DNA from: Trichinella spiralis | Lineage: Eukaryota; Nematoda; Enoplea; Trichinellida; Trichinellidae | DNA length: 64,000 nt | NCBI GenBank assembly: GCA_000181795.3 | Contig: CM012955.1 | Span: 2,316,654-2,380,653, forward strand | Direction: 5' to 3' | Program-made: the position numbers and the translations under genes | Notes under the pieces: generated by a model | Seen by the model: the letters and a program-made list of their open reading frames with translations, nothing else | Told to the model about the DNA's origin: nothing | Database searches by the model: none | In this document: piece after piece, positions 10,666 to 22,949 of the stretch | Layout of the letters: the number at the start of each line of letters is the position of its first letter | Position numbering within the stretch: the first letter of the stretch is position 1

Positions 10666-13600
10666 TCACATCGGCAGTTTGAGATCGGCAGGTAAGTTTG
10701 CGCTTGTGCAACAGTCAGCAGCATTCGAGCAGGTAAATATGCTTGAAGCAGAAGACTGACGAACATGATGAGTTCTGAAACTTCGTCTCCTGGCCAGGTC
10801 GGATCGATTTCGAGAATTTCGACGTGCCAATAAAGCTTTATTCATCGCAGCATCAATAGAACGAGAACAAAATCCTCCATTTATTTTTTCACCAGTAGTA
10901 ATTATTGGAGACAAAAACCTATTTCAACGTTTATAATATTCAAAATAGGAACAATCAGATATTCAATTATAAAAAACATCATAAAAGTATTCAAAATCAT
11001 ACAACAAAACTTTACGTAAATAGGAGAAAAAAATCCTTACCATTCTGATCTTGTTTGCATGCGCAAAGTTTGACGTTCATGAACCCACTCCAAATAGCTC
11101 GGAGATTTCGCCACGGCTGCTAACTGATTCAGCTCTTTGAGTTCATCCAAGGAAACAGCATTACACTAAAGTGAAAAGGCGAAACAAAATTTTTAACCAA
11201 ACATACAATTCGACAGTTGATTAAGAATAATTTTGAATTAATTTAATATAAGTTACCGCTAAATTTAAAGAACGAAGGCAATCGTAATCATGGGACGATT
11301 CCACAGAATGGCTGGTTGTCGCTACATCAGGTTGACTGTACGCACCTGAAAAATCATGGTTTAAGCAATGAATGATTTTTCAAAAACCAAAATTGACAAT
11401 ATTCCTTGCTTGCCCACAATGTCAAGATTATGTGTTTGCTCATTGAACACTAACAATTACATTTAAATGCTTCGTAATCAAAAAGTCGGAAGTTAGCTCA
11501 GATCAAGTTCGTGTAGTTGCGTGCAGCAATTTGGAAAAGGACAAAGTAGATATTATTTCAAATCAACTTCAGTAATAGAATTTGTAAGACAACGTAAACT
11601 AACGATTAAATAATTTCCAATCTAATTTTTAAAACTTATCACGTGAATCAATCATCATTGATAATCAGATAATATAAAATGAAAAATAATTTCCCAAAAT
11701 ATTCATCTCATCACAAAGAAACATTTGCATATTTGAAATGTTCACAAATAAAAAAGCTTTGAGTTGCCAATAATAGACATGTTTTTTACTCATTTCAACT
11801 ATACTTAATTTCTCATCGGATGATTCTTAAAATTACCTCTTCAGTCTGTACGTGTATTGCAAATTAAGTGCATATGCATCAATCAATAGAAAAGCTAAAA
11901 CGACTTTAAACGACAAAATATGAAGCTTATTATGCAATAATTTATCTTGTCATGTTTCAAATTGTCGATTGCTAATTATGGAGAATATTAGAAATTCAAA
12001 GTAGCGAATTCAAGTAAAAAAAATTGTTCATTTGTGCTTGTTCATTGAGCTAAGTTTCCAAATCAATTATTGTCCACACATGCTTTAATTTATGCGTACT
12101 ATGTGGTGTGTTCAAGTGTAGACAGGGTAGGGTTAATTTAGCGGATGCGGCGTATGTGTAATATTTTCAATAAGTTGAACAAAGAATACGAGTAATAAGC
12201 ACTGGCAGAACGATTATCATAATTCACTCTGGCAAAATGTGAATTGAATATTGATCCGTTGAACATTCACCGTGTCGACCGAAGCGTGCGATTGAGCGAG
12301 GATGTTTATGAGCAAAGTCGTCCCTTCAGCCGATTCAAAAACTGTCCTGCCAACATATTCAACTAATCAACCACTCCACAACAGATGATAAGTGGACAAA
12401 GCCCTTCAATTTACAGTTGAAGTCACTTTGAAATCTTCATGTCAAATAAAAGTTGAATATAACCAACTGAACAACATAACAAATACGCACAATCCCCGAA
12501 CAAGCTTATTTCCAGGTAACGGATGAAGATAATGAAAAGCTGACCAATATCGATCTCCATTTATTTCTGCTCTGCCTAGATGCTGCCGATGCTTTGCGGG
12601 CACTTCAATTATTAACAGCTGCCCCAAAATAATCAAAATGTGACGTTCAGTGGAGGATTTCTTCCAGCCAGCAACTTCCAGCTAACAAGCGCTTTGTCAA
12701 ATCATGATTCACTTTCAGCTCTAAACGGCGGATATATTGACTTTTCACGAAGGCAACTTCCAATTTGATCACACATGATCTCCATGGCCAGAGGTCAGCT
12801 TTCCTGAAGCTTCCCATGGGAAGCTAGCAGATGATAGCATCCTTGCTTTCGATGTAATTGGAAACTAACCAAAAAATATTAATTAACCAAGCAGTTCAAT
12901 TTTCCTTTTTCAAATTACAAAAATATAAATAAACAAACATTCCTCTAATACAAAAAGGAACTTTATTAAAAGTGCATGCTTTAATAAAAAGGGGCAAAAG
13001 CTGCCATTGGAATTCAACTGAAAATTATTCAAGAATTAAAATATGAACAACAACTATTATTACAATTAACACAGACTAAACTATAAATTGAATTAAATCA
13101 AAATTTTATCATAGAAGTCATAATTTTTTTACATTACACTTTCACTGAATAATTATTTTAAAATTGTACATGTAAAATGTAAAAAAACTGTGTAAAAAAG
13201 CAATCATACGTAAGAATTAAAATTCCGATATCCAAAATTTAGCCTCCCAATGAGTGAAAAAGCATTTATGCCAATTGCTAGTCTATGAAAAAGCAGGCAT
13301 CAATTAGGTGAAGAAAAAGGAAAAGACCAAATCAACAATGAATTGGAAATAAATGCTTTACGGAAGCTAAACAATCAGATTCGTTAAAGCTGCCTTTGGA
13401 GCTGCTTTATTCAGAATCACATCAACTTGCTTTTCCTTTTCAAATATCAAAAATTGACATGCAATTTTTGAGTGTTCATAAATGTAAAATAAAATTTGTC
13501 AAAGTTGAATAGAAGTTGACTATAAATAATATGCTGAAACAAACAAAATGGAAAAATTGAAATTCAACTAAATTCTATCCGCTTTGGAAGTGAGATTCAA

Positions 13601-14493
13601 TTACAAATTGATGATATTGAAATGTTTTTCACAAATTTCATCTGCAAACAAACGGACTAACTAATAAAATGCGGTGCTTGGATTTTTATTCAACAATGGA
13701 AGAAAATAGTGCTTTACAAACGTGTTCTGAATTCAAATTTGCCATATATTATTAGCTGAACAACTTGAAGTTTAAAATTTTACAAACAAGCTAAACTCAG
13801 TTATTCAAACTAGCATAGTGCAAATAATGAGCAGTATGCTGATTGAAATGTCAAATCAGTTCGATCTGATCAGTTGAAAACGTTTTTGCTCAGTAATGAT
13901 GTATAGGGGGAAAAAGAGAAATAATTACTTCTTTTCTATTGCACATTAATGAGCATTCATTAAAGTGAATTTTATTCAGAGCAGCAAGAATATTTTTTAA
14001 AGTTTATATATAAAAATCAAAGAAATTCAAAGCACGTTTCAAGTTGGCGGGATCTGAGTTAGTTGCTAATAACGTCACAACAGGAAAAATGATAAAAATT
14101 GCTTTTCAAAAAAGAAAACAAACAACACGATTAAGAAGAAGAAGAAGAAGCAAAAGTCAGTTGAAAATTTACTTCAGCTTCAAAAATGAAATCAGTCATT
14201 TTTGTAAATCGAATCAACAAGAAAAAATTTTAATACTGCAAAAGTGAATTGATTTAACCTCCCGAGAAGGACAATTCTGAAAATAGCTCGTCAACTCAAG
14301 GGCTTTGCACAGTTGATCACCCGAAGCTGAGACCGTTTGAAGCAGAAAATTGACGTTAAACGCTACCATGTCAAAACAATCTCATGAAAGCTAATATTAG
14401 AAGATAGAGGTATTTTGGAAAATTTGACATCCTACAAAAGGTTCAGTTGTGCAAAATTTTATACATAATTTTATTTGTACATGTATACAGTTA

Positions 14494-14543
<50 letters not shown>

Positions 14544-17500
14544 AAACATTAAATCTTTCCTAAATCATCATGCTGCTTTGAAATAAAAAATGCTTTCTGT
14601 TTACATGAAACGTTAGGCAAGCTGATAATTTAAAATCAATAACGAAGCAAACAGTTATGCCAGAAATGACCATTCCAATCTATACGCCATTCTCGAACGG
14701 CAAACTCAACAATGTGATGATCAAGTGCTCTCCGTATTATTTATAATAACATCTTCCATATAAGATAAACTGCTCAAACTTTTCAGTAATTAATATAGTT
14801 AAAAGTTTTCAAAAACCTTCTTATGTTTTAAATGAAAAATTTGAATTGCACAAAAAAATTCAATTATCAATTACTATAAAATACAACAGAGCTAAAAAAC
14901 TTATATTCATCACAATAATGCCTCTTATCAATATTCTCAATCCATACTCAGGAATAAAAAACAAAAAATTGGAAATAACTTCAACGAAACATGCTAAAAA
15001 AAAGCAATGACATTTTGTCAGTCAGACGAACGAATAAAATTTCAACACTTGCAATTAACCTTCATTTCAAATAATATATGCAAACGTACGTTTTATATAC
15101 AATAATTTAACCGTTCATTGTTAAATGTGAAAGTAAAATTTTCGTGCTTCAATAACAAAATTATCCAAAAAATTGAAAAACAACTGAATAATGCTTTTTC
15201 ACTCTCACATCAAAAAAATAAAAAATTCATATTTTACACAAGGATCAATTTCGATCAAAATAAAGCCAACAACATGCCCATTGCTCTTGTAAAACGTTCA
15301 TCAATCAAGCTTAGCTTCTCAATTAAAAAAAGGACAACACTCAAATCTCAAGCTAAGCATCTAGCATTCGGCTTTAAACAAAAAAAACTCAACTCCTTCA
15401 ATTCAACAAGCAGAGCACTTTTTCGACATGTGCCAATATAACGTATTCATTGCAGAACATAAACACGAGCTACGAATACAAAAAGAACTATTTAGCAATG
15501 GAAATTGCGTGTAATCTATTTACTTCTTAAATTGCTTTATAAAATAATAGAAGGGAAATATCAACATTAATGTACACGATATAGTGGGAAATTAACGCAA
15601 TTAAGAAATACGTCGACGGATTTCCTGCTAACGCGTCATGTTTGTTTATATAGATATATAAATATATATATTTGCTTGTTTGAGAAGCCTCGCGTTGATC
15701 AGCTAGAAAATCGCTTTAGAGCTCGAGAAAAAATAATCAAATAGAATTTTTTTAATTGGCTTCTTCATGGCTAAGATCGACTGCAAAGCGACTATTTTCT
15801 CTTGCTTTTACTACATCCACGATCGATTTGAACGTTCCTGTCATTAAAAGCAAAAAAAAAACTGAGAACTTTTCTCGATTCTTGAAAAAGAATTGAAAAA
15901 TTATTTGAAAATCGACCCAACATGGCAGGCAAATGACAAGTCAAGGATTCGCTATAGTTACGTGCAACGACGTTGTTGGCTTATTCAATTTCTTCCATTA
16001 ATTTTCTCAATTAGAAATAAAAAATTTTTTGAAGAAACCAATATGAAAATTCTGGAAACTTTTCTGCGGCTAAAATAAACACCTACATATATATATCATT
16101 TCAAAATCTGAAAACATCCATTTTGCATGTACTTCATGTGATAAATATAATTGATAAGAAAATTTGAATCCAATCGCCCACTTTATGATTAATTAATCGT
16201 AAAGAAATAAACTTCACTCATAATTGTTTGTTTTGCAAAAAAATTTAGAAATGAATCTCAATTAATGCATCCACCCCTGTTGTATTAACAAAGTGAGTCA
16301 TGTACAAAAATGGAATTTTCATGAAAACATATTTGCTGACAAATAACAACGAAGCATTATTTTATAATTGTAGTAATTGTAAAACAGCACTCCGTTGTTA
16401 AACAAACCAAACTAACCGACATCTACAAACGAAAACAAAGCATGCATTGTGAGAAAATGTGTTGATGAAATGGGGAAAATATGAAGCAGCAAAAGCCTGC
16501 TGCCAAATTTTTCCCATCAAATTTGCATTCAAAAATTTGATTTTGCGGACGGATATATTGCACAGAATACTGAAGTGGGTAAAAATCATGGCAACAGCAG
16601 AGAATGCAACTGAAACAGTAAAAAACTGTACCTGTGTTCATGTAACATATATAAATAAATACGACAAAATGCTTACTCAAATATGAAACATGCAAATGAA
16701 TAGAAATAAGGTGAATATAGTGAATTTTGAAAAAGTTTACACAAAAACACATTCCACTATGCAGTAAATAGTATATAAAACTGGAAAGAGAAAAAAAACA
16801 CTCTTAAGCAACTGTTGAGTTTCAATGGTGGGCAGAAAATAAAAGTGAACAAAAATTCACTGAGATACTACTACGCATGCGTCATGCAATGAAAGTTGAA
16901 AAATAAACAAATATTATAATTGTACATGTGATACTTGTTTATGTGTGCATGTTAGAACTCACAACTGATGGAATTCCACAATTTAGTGTCGTCTTCACCC
17001 GTTTGACAATGTTTTGCACGCTCTGGTGGTAATCGCAAATTATTTAAAGACCCGCTGAGTTCACCAAAGCAGCCGAGATAAAATTTTGCCGGACTGGAAC
17101 GTGACCGGCACAAGCCCACACCCAACGCTGGTGAATCATGAAGAAAAAATGCCGCAGGCTTACGATCAACACCGCTAGAGCGAATGACCATCACAACAGG
17201 CGCAAAATCGGTCGGCGTGGTTCCTTTTGTCGATTCTACTGCATCCGCAGTATTCGACTCGACCAAATCTAAAATTTATCAAAGTGATACAAAAAAGTTA
17301 TTGACATAATTAAATTTAATTATCTTCCACCCACTTGATGGATAATGAAATGAAAAATGCCAGTTCGCTTCGACACGCAATGTTCGACCAGTAATACGCG
17401 CGTAGAATTCATAATTTTCACGAGGAAATAAATTCGAGAAACCAAAATGTTCTACAACAAAAGTGACCACTCGTGAAGCCATCCGAAATCGAATCACATC

Positions 17501-17952
17501 CTCTACCCGTGCCTAAAAATTTTTAACACTGCACATCATTCAATCCAATTATCTATTTCTTATTAAAATACCCGCTGGCCATCGTGAATGCAAGTATGAA
17601 ATAATGATGGTGCGACAGATAAGCCGATCACTTCTGGATTCATGCGGGTACCTGAACTATCGGCTGCATCTGTAATCAGTCGGAAAGTGCCAAAAAGTAG
17701 AACCAATAAATGTTGACATGGAACACTCAGTGATGAAAGTACTCTGAATAAAACAGACAAACTTTTCTTTTCAAATCATAATCACATCATAACTTTAATC
17801 AAAATAAATCAATTCAACCTGCAAACAGCTTCACGTCTTTTATGTGTATCTTGAATTTCCAAACTTTCAAATAAACGCTCTTCGTTCTCTACACCAAATA
17901 TACCACCACTGAGTTTACTGAGAAATTTCTAAAATATCAAATTATAAGAACT

Positions 17953-17983
<31 letters not shown>

Positions 17984-18450
17984 GACGCATATTTATATGT
18001 ATAATATACTTTAATAACCGATGCAGCAGTATAGACAGAAAAGTTATCAATGTTTACAAGACGCCCATGTTGCATGATATGGATAAGCTTGCGAACGTGT
18101 GCTTGGTTTCCCGGAGCTCGCCATATATCCTTTTTAAGAGGTCCAAGTTTATTAACACGCAATAACAATACAAGTAGTGTAGCGGGTATGTCATGTGCAA
18201 ATGCTTCGGAGGCCGGAACGCCAAATTTGACTCTAAAACAACACCCATTGAATATGAACAATGGACAATTAATTTATTCCCTAGGCCACCAAATTAAAAC
18301 CTTTTCTGCAAAAGTACGAGAAGAAATATAACAATAAAATACACACTTTTCAATCCTTCGAATGAACGGAGCCCGGCCTTCATCCGACGTAAAGCACTGC
18401 ACCATAACTGGAGAGGAACCGGACGCCGACGCACCATTGACCGCGAGCAT
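10666..18450 (-). CDS. RhoGAP-domain protein, nine exons
   Basis: Predicted GTPase-activating protein for Rho-family GTPases. Exons: 18347-18450, 18010-18232, 17819-17928, 17572-17743, 17335-17512, 16963-17268, 11257-11345, 11041-11165 and 10666-10918. All phases agree and the model gives 519 residues. The RhoGAP fold runs from about residue 38 ('KFGVPASEAFAHDIP') to about 190. 'KDIWRAPGN' contains the arginine finger (R73), which aligns with the Arg of the usual G-[IL]-F-R-x-S-G motif. 'TAASVIKKFLSKLSGGIFG' and 'VIGLSVAPSLFHTC' are the later conserved blocks. The repeated use of a short '-SVIKKFL' core resembles the ARHGAP20/TAGAP side of the family, but this is tentative. The rest is not recognised; 'SPSYLEWVHERQTLR' in exon 8 looks conserved, and the C-terminus is Arg/Ser-rich. 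The 5.6-kb intron between exons 6 and 7 is an outlier here. Exons 7-9 are attached only by phase compatibility and could be another gene. Confidence 0.78.
11346..16962. other. Long intron of the RhoGAP gene (or intergenic space)
   Basis: 5.6 kb with no convincing exon. It contains a (TA)n microsatellite at about 14500-14540. If exons 7-9 belong to a separate gene, its promoter and first exon would lie here. Confidence 0.5.
14498..14540. repeat. (TA)n microsatellite
   Basis: Uninterrupted TA dinucleotide run of about 40 bp, inside the long RhoGAP intron. Confidence 0.97.
17952..17980. repeat. (CA)n microsatellite
   Basis: About 14 CA dinucleotides within intron 2 of the RhoGAP gene (between exons 18010-18232 and 17819-17928). 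Confidence 0.97.
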
Positions 18451-20644
18451 GCAAAAGTAGGCGTTCAGTGGTCGAGCGTGCTTCTATTGTATACGATTAT
18501 ATAAAATGACAGATGGCCTGTCTGACTGACTACTGCTCAACAACACGGAAGCACTAAGTCTAAGGCGACACTCTCCAAAATAGGCTACACACTAATAACC
18601 GCAACGAATAAAGGCGCGAACGGCAATCCCGTTAGCGGAATCGTTGTTTACGCCTGTTTACCTACAGTAAGATAACAAAATTAGGTTATACTAACTCATG
18701 AGAATACTGTAGCACTTGATCGGTCTATTAACCGTGACCACACGACGTAGCGATAATTATCCTAGCTGTCGTTCAGTGGGTCTTTATGGTGAATGCACAT
18801 CCAAGGACTGAAGAAGAACATATTCAATTTTACTTCCGTATCGAAAGAATTATTATGCAATTTAAATTTCTTTCGTCTTTAGTTCCATTTTCTCATTGTT
18901 TAGTTGGAAGTGAAATCACTAGACGTTATTTTGTCATGCTTTTACTTTTTTAGGAAAGTAATAGTGAAATTAAGTTATAATGAAATAATTAATTATTTAA
19001 CGAACTGAAATAACAATAACAAGGCGTATTATTCTATTTGATAGCGTGAAGGTTAAGCTCTTCCATCTTAGTTATATTCAGAAATATTATTATCTTGTAA
19101 AAAGAATAGTATTTCAACACGTTTTTGAAAGGCAATTGATTCAACGTATTTAAATAAAGCGTATTTCTTCCAGATATGCAAAGGCAATTCAGCAAATTGT
19201 GCCATACTAATGCAAGTATTTAGCAGTTATATCATAAAAATTCTATTACAAAAGAAAATTACGAAAATTGCTACACTGCTTTATGTTTATCTACTTCATT
19301 ATATGGATATAAATGTTATTTATAATAACTGCTAAAGATCATATTGCACCAGCTTAATTATTCAATTAACAATACCATATGTGCATGTAATATCGATGCG
19401 CATCGAAATTTTTTTCGTCTAAATTAACATTCAATTTCATTTATCAGTGCATACATTACTTTATTAACAACATCTACTTCAATAAGCATGTGTTTCATAA
19501 TATAAAAATGAATTTGATTTAATAACTAAAATTGCCTTACTTCTCATGCATCGCTTTAGTCCCACGACAAGCTGTGCTAAAAATGTATTTGAGCAAACAA
19601 AGTAATTTGAAAATGCTTCAAGATTATTAGAGATTTCGATGAAATTCAATTTGAATGGATTTGATTTCCACATTTTAAAATTTATAATTTACAGATAATT
19701 TATAATAATATATTTTAAACTTCGTGTGTCATGATTATTATAAAACTATACTGTAATGAATATAGTATGCACTTATTAGCTTCGAGAAAGTTGATGGGCA
19801 AGCTTGAATCAATGGACATTAGTTTTTTGTTCTTAACATAGCGATATTGCTCACTGATTTAGAATAGGTTTTTTATTTAGCAGCAGTAAGTATTATAATG
19901 ATTGCAGTTTTGCAAACTTCTTAAAAATCTTAATCGATTCCATCGCAGGATAAATAATTTAATTTTGTAATTTCTACTTATTTTGATGCATTAATTATAG
20001 TGCAGCTGAATTTACACTGAACGAGGTATTTAAAAGAGTTGTAACATTTTATTTTTATTGCGTTCTTAAAGTATAAATTAACTGTTGCAAAAATTTGCAC
20101 ATTACTAAGACGAGTTTTTGACTACATAGTTTTATTTCTGTAAACACTCAGCTTGTTTTCATAAATGAAAGCAGTAACTTGTTCAGCTTCGTCAGCAGTG
20201 CTATTTGTATCGTAAATTGAATGACATTTTTGGGTTGTGTAGTAAATTGTATATTCACTTTGGTCATCTTATGTGAACGTTGCGTGAATACTTCATTAGC
20301 AGCACTGTTTTTTTGTCATTCATTGTATGTGAATGTACTAAAAGGTTATAGATACTTGTTTACATTACACATTGCAGTTTCTGGTGTGCCATTTATTAAT
20401 ATTGGCATATACGTAAATTATTAATTTATAATATTTTTAAATTATAGCTTTTTATTGGAATTCATGGATTATTTAATCATTACCTAGGATGCTAATTAAT
20501 TGAAATTTCGTTTTTCAGCTTTTATTACAGTAAAAATTTAGTATTTAAATGATGATCAAGTTTTATTTTATCAGTTTATGTACTTAATTATGTTATTTGC
20601 GTATTCTGTTTTTAAAGCAGTGTTACTTAATTTTTCTTAGATAC
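18451..20644. other. Intergenic, probable promoters and possible signal-peptide exon
   Basis: Upstream region of two divergent genes. The ATG at 20221 opens a hydrophobic stretch ('MTFLGCVVNCIFTLVILC') that reads like a signal peptide and may be the missing first exon of the EGF-repeat gene. The best donor after it (TGC then GTGAAT at about 20283) is phase 0. That fits the TTAAAGCAG acceptor ending at 20620 but not the TTTCTTAG acceptor at 20640. The rest is AT-rich with nothing recognisable. Confidence 0.4.
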
Positions 20645-21340
20645 ATGGCGAAAACGGTGGAAAAAATTCTTCAGTTATTTAAATGGCGAAATGTTACGTG
20701 TCTGAACGGTGGAGAAAAGAACAACAAAGGCGAATGCAGATGTCAAAAATATTATACCGGACCAGAATGTCAGTATATACAGTGTCTTTATGGTGGAACA
20801 GTAATTTCACCGGAAAACAAATCCTGCCTGTGCCCTGATGAATATCATTACCGCGGAAGGCATTGTGAAACTATCTTATGTGAAAATGGTGGAAAGGATA
20901 ATGGTCAAGGTGGATGCGATTGCTTACCAGATTGGTATAACGGCCAATTCTGTCAGTATTACAGTAGTCCATGGATAATTTTATTCAGCTGTTTGGGTTT
21001 GTTTATCACTGTAATAGCGTTTGTATGTATCGCATGTCGGTTGCAAAATTGGTTTTGCAGTTTGTCGGATATAACAACATTCAGCGATTGCTGTCGAAAT
21101 CAGTCATGTCATAGTCAGTCACATCCATTATCTGTTTATTCAGCTCAATCAGTGCCAACAGCTTATGAAAGACGGCCATTGTACTCAAATAAGAGGTTCA
21201 CTTTCGACAGGGAAGAAAATGCTATTCCACTGCCTTCTACAAGTTCCGACACTTATATTCCAGTAATGCCTGAATATCCAGAAACTCCACCACCATCGTA
21301 TGAAGCAGCAGTTCGAAATGAAACTTTGCAAGCATCTTAA
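20645..21340 (+). CDS. EGF-repeat single-pass membrane protein with PPxY tail (5' end unresolved)
   Basis: From the ATG at 20645 the ORF gives 231 residues. Three short EGF-like repeats with the pattern C-x-[NY]-G-G ... C-x-C ... [YW]-x-G-x-x-C lie at residues 19-42, 47-74 and 79-103. They are followed by a transmembrane helix at about 109-131 and a cytoplasmic tail of about 100 residues. The tail starts with a Cys-rich patch, is Ser/Tyr-rich, and ends near 'PETPPPSYEAA', a PPxY motif of the type bound by WW domains of NEDD4-like ligases. With no signal peptide after this ATG, an upstream exon is expected; TTTTTCTTAG ends at 20640 and the open frame continues upstream of it. This topology is that of a surface receptor or ligand. 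No specific family is recognised. Confidence 0.72.
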   Translation: MAKTVEKILQLFKWRNVTCLNGGEKNNKGECRCQKYYTGPECQYIQCLYGGTVISPENKSCLCPDEYHYRGRHCETILCENGGKDNGQGGCDCLPDWYNGQFCQYYSSPWIILFSCLGLFITVIAFVCIACRLQNWFCSLSDITTFSDCCRNQSCHSQSHPLSVYSAQSVPTAYERRPLYSNKRFTFDREENAIPLPSTSSDTYIPVMPEYPETPPPSYEAAVRNETLQAS

Positions 21341-21863
21341 AGCAAAAAAAAACATCCTGAAACATTAGTTGTATTTCTTTTACCTTTTAGTTGTTTACTT
21401 ATGTCCATGCCGTGGCCGTGAAAACAGCTCATGAAACAAAAAATGTGATTCGAATTCTTGAATAAATATTGATTCACTGTTAATCACTGTGCAATTGATG
21501 TAGCATTGAAGCAAAAATTTAATGTGCTTTTTCGTAAAACATTGATGCTTGCTTCATATAAGCAAATACACTGTGCATTGCAAATCGAAATGTGCGTTCC
21601 GCAGAAGTTTCGTTTCACAATACATTCAATGGATGTATTGGGCTTTGGATTACAGAAGCAGAAACTAAAAAATGAAAGTAATTTCAATTTCTATAGTGAA
21701 AAAGTTGTAAAATTAAAGTTTTTTGTTTCAAAAGAGAGACAATATTATACACTTTATTTGTCAGCATATTGACAGTTGCTTTAAACAACCAACTGAACAT
21801 TTTGAAGCAGATATTATCCAGTATGTTGCATTAAAAAATTGAAATGCAACTTAACTTGAAGCT
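21341..21863. other. Intergenic between convergent EGF-repeat and ARFRP1 genes
   Basis: Shared 3' flanks of about 0.5 kb. AATAAA at about 21461 could serve as the poly(A) signal of the EGF-repeat gene. No other feature seen. Confidence 0.5.
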
Positions 21864-22949
21864 TCAAGAAGGTGGTCGATAATCTGAATTTTTCTTTATT
21901 GCTTTCACTAACCACGAAATACTTGCTAAAACGTTGTTTCTAAATACAAAAAATAATCTGCTTCAATTAAGGAGAAAATTTCGTATTTAAAATTACCCAT
22001 GCAACGCAGAAACAGGAAAAAGTGAGCAATCGCGTGTTCCTAATTTTTTAATTATCTCACGAAGTGCCATTTTCACGTCAGATACCGACATGCATTCCTA
22101 AACCAGTTGTGGATAATAATATGAATAAATAATAAAACGCTAAAATATATACCTTAATGTCTTGCTTGTTGCACACAATAACAACTGGAACACCATTTAA
22201 TGTTTTATTTTTCAAAGCTTTTTCTTAATAATTTAAAAATGAATGTACATTATGGTTGATGCTTTTTTAATTTCCATACCAAATGCGTCTAGTGATTCTT
22301 CTATGCGACTCTGGTCTGAAGAATCAATAATATAAATAACTCCATGTGCTTCTGCAAAATACTATAAAAAACATTAAAAAAGAGAATATGAAATTGCATC
22401 ATATTGAACTTACCTTATCCCAAAGTGACTGCAACTCTTTCTGCCCTCCCAAGTCCCAAAAATTCAACTCCACACCATCAAAAACAACCTTTCCAACTAT
22501 AAAATACAGAGTACTAACAAAAGAATAGTTTTACAAATGTAAATCACTATTTAAGCCAACAGTAGTAGTAATTGCTTCAGGCTTCATAGCTTTGTACTGC
22601 TTATTCAATTTCGCTTTCGCTGATTCAAGAAAAGTCTGAAAGAAAGACATTTTATCTCTGAAATAAATCAATTATAAAAGACAAAACTGATGTTCTGCTT
22701 ATAAATAAGTTTAACAAAAGCTATTAATACAAAAATCATATAAAGAAACGTAACATCTAAGCACTCTGCTGTAAAAACATCAGTTAGCGCAATTCTGAAA
22801 ATTTAATAACACTAAAATAGATACTAAAAACAAAGTTATTACAAAAAAGTGCTTACAGTTTTACCAGCATTATCCAATCCCATAATCAAAATAAAGTATT
22901 GATCTTTGTGGAATATGTAATTGTAAATCTCAGTCAGAAGAGCAAGCAT
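21864..22949 (-). CDS. ARFRP1: ADP-ribosylation factor-related protein 1 (Golgi small GTPase)
   Basis: ARF/ARL-family GTPase of the trans-Golgi that controls recruitment of ARL1 and golgins. Seven exons: 22857-22949, 22548-22635, 22414-22496, 22280-22361, 22153-22223, 21997-22097 and 21864-21939; 197 residues (human 201). The start ATG is at 22947-22949. G-motifs: 'GLDNAGKTTF' (P-loop), 'TTTVGLN' (switch I), 'FWDLGGQKELQSLWDKYF' (switch II; the LQSLWDKYF run is typical of ARFRP1), 'CNKQD' (NKxD) and 'SAL' (SAx). The N-terminus 'MLALLTEIYNYIFHKDQYFI' lacks the Gly2 needed for myristoylation, as expected for ARFRP1, which is N-acetylated instead. The C-terminus ends RPPS, like the human RPPR tail. 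Exon 5 uses a TTATTAAG acceptor. Confidence 0.95.

Noticed and set aside
15118-15441. 107-codon Lys/Asn/Phe-rich frame in the long RhoGAP intron
   Set aside because: Composition is what AT-rich non-coding DNA gives by chance; no ATG at its start and no splice support.
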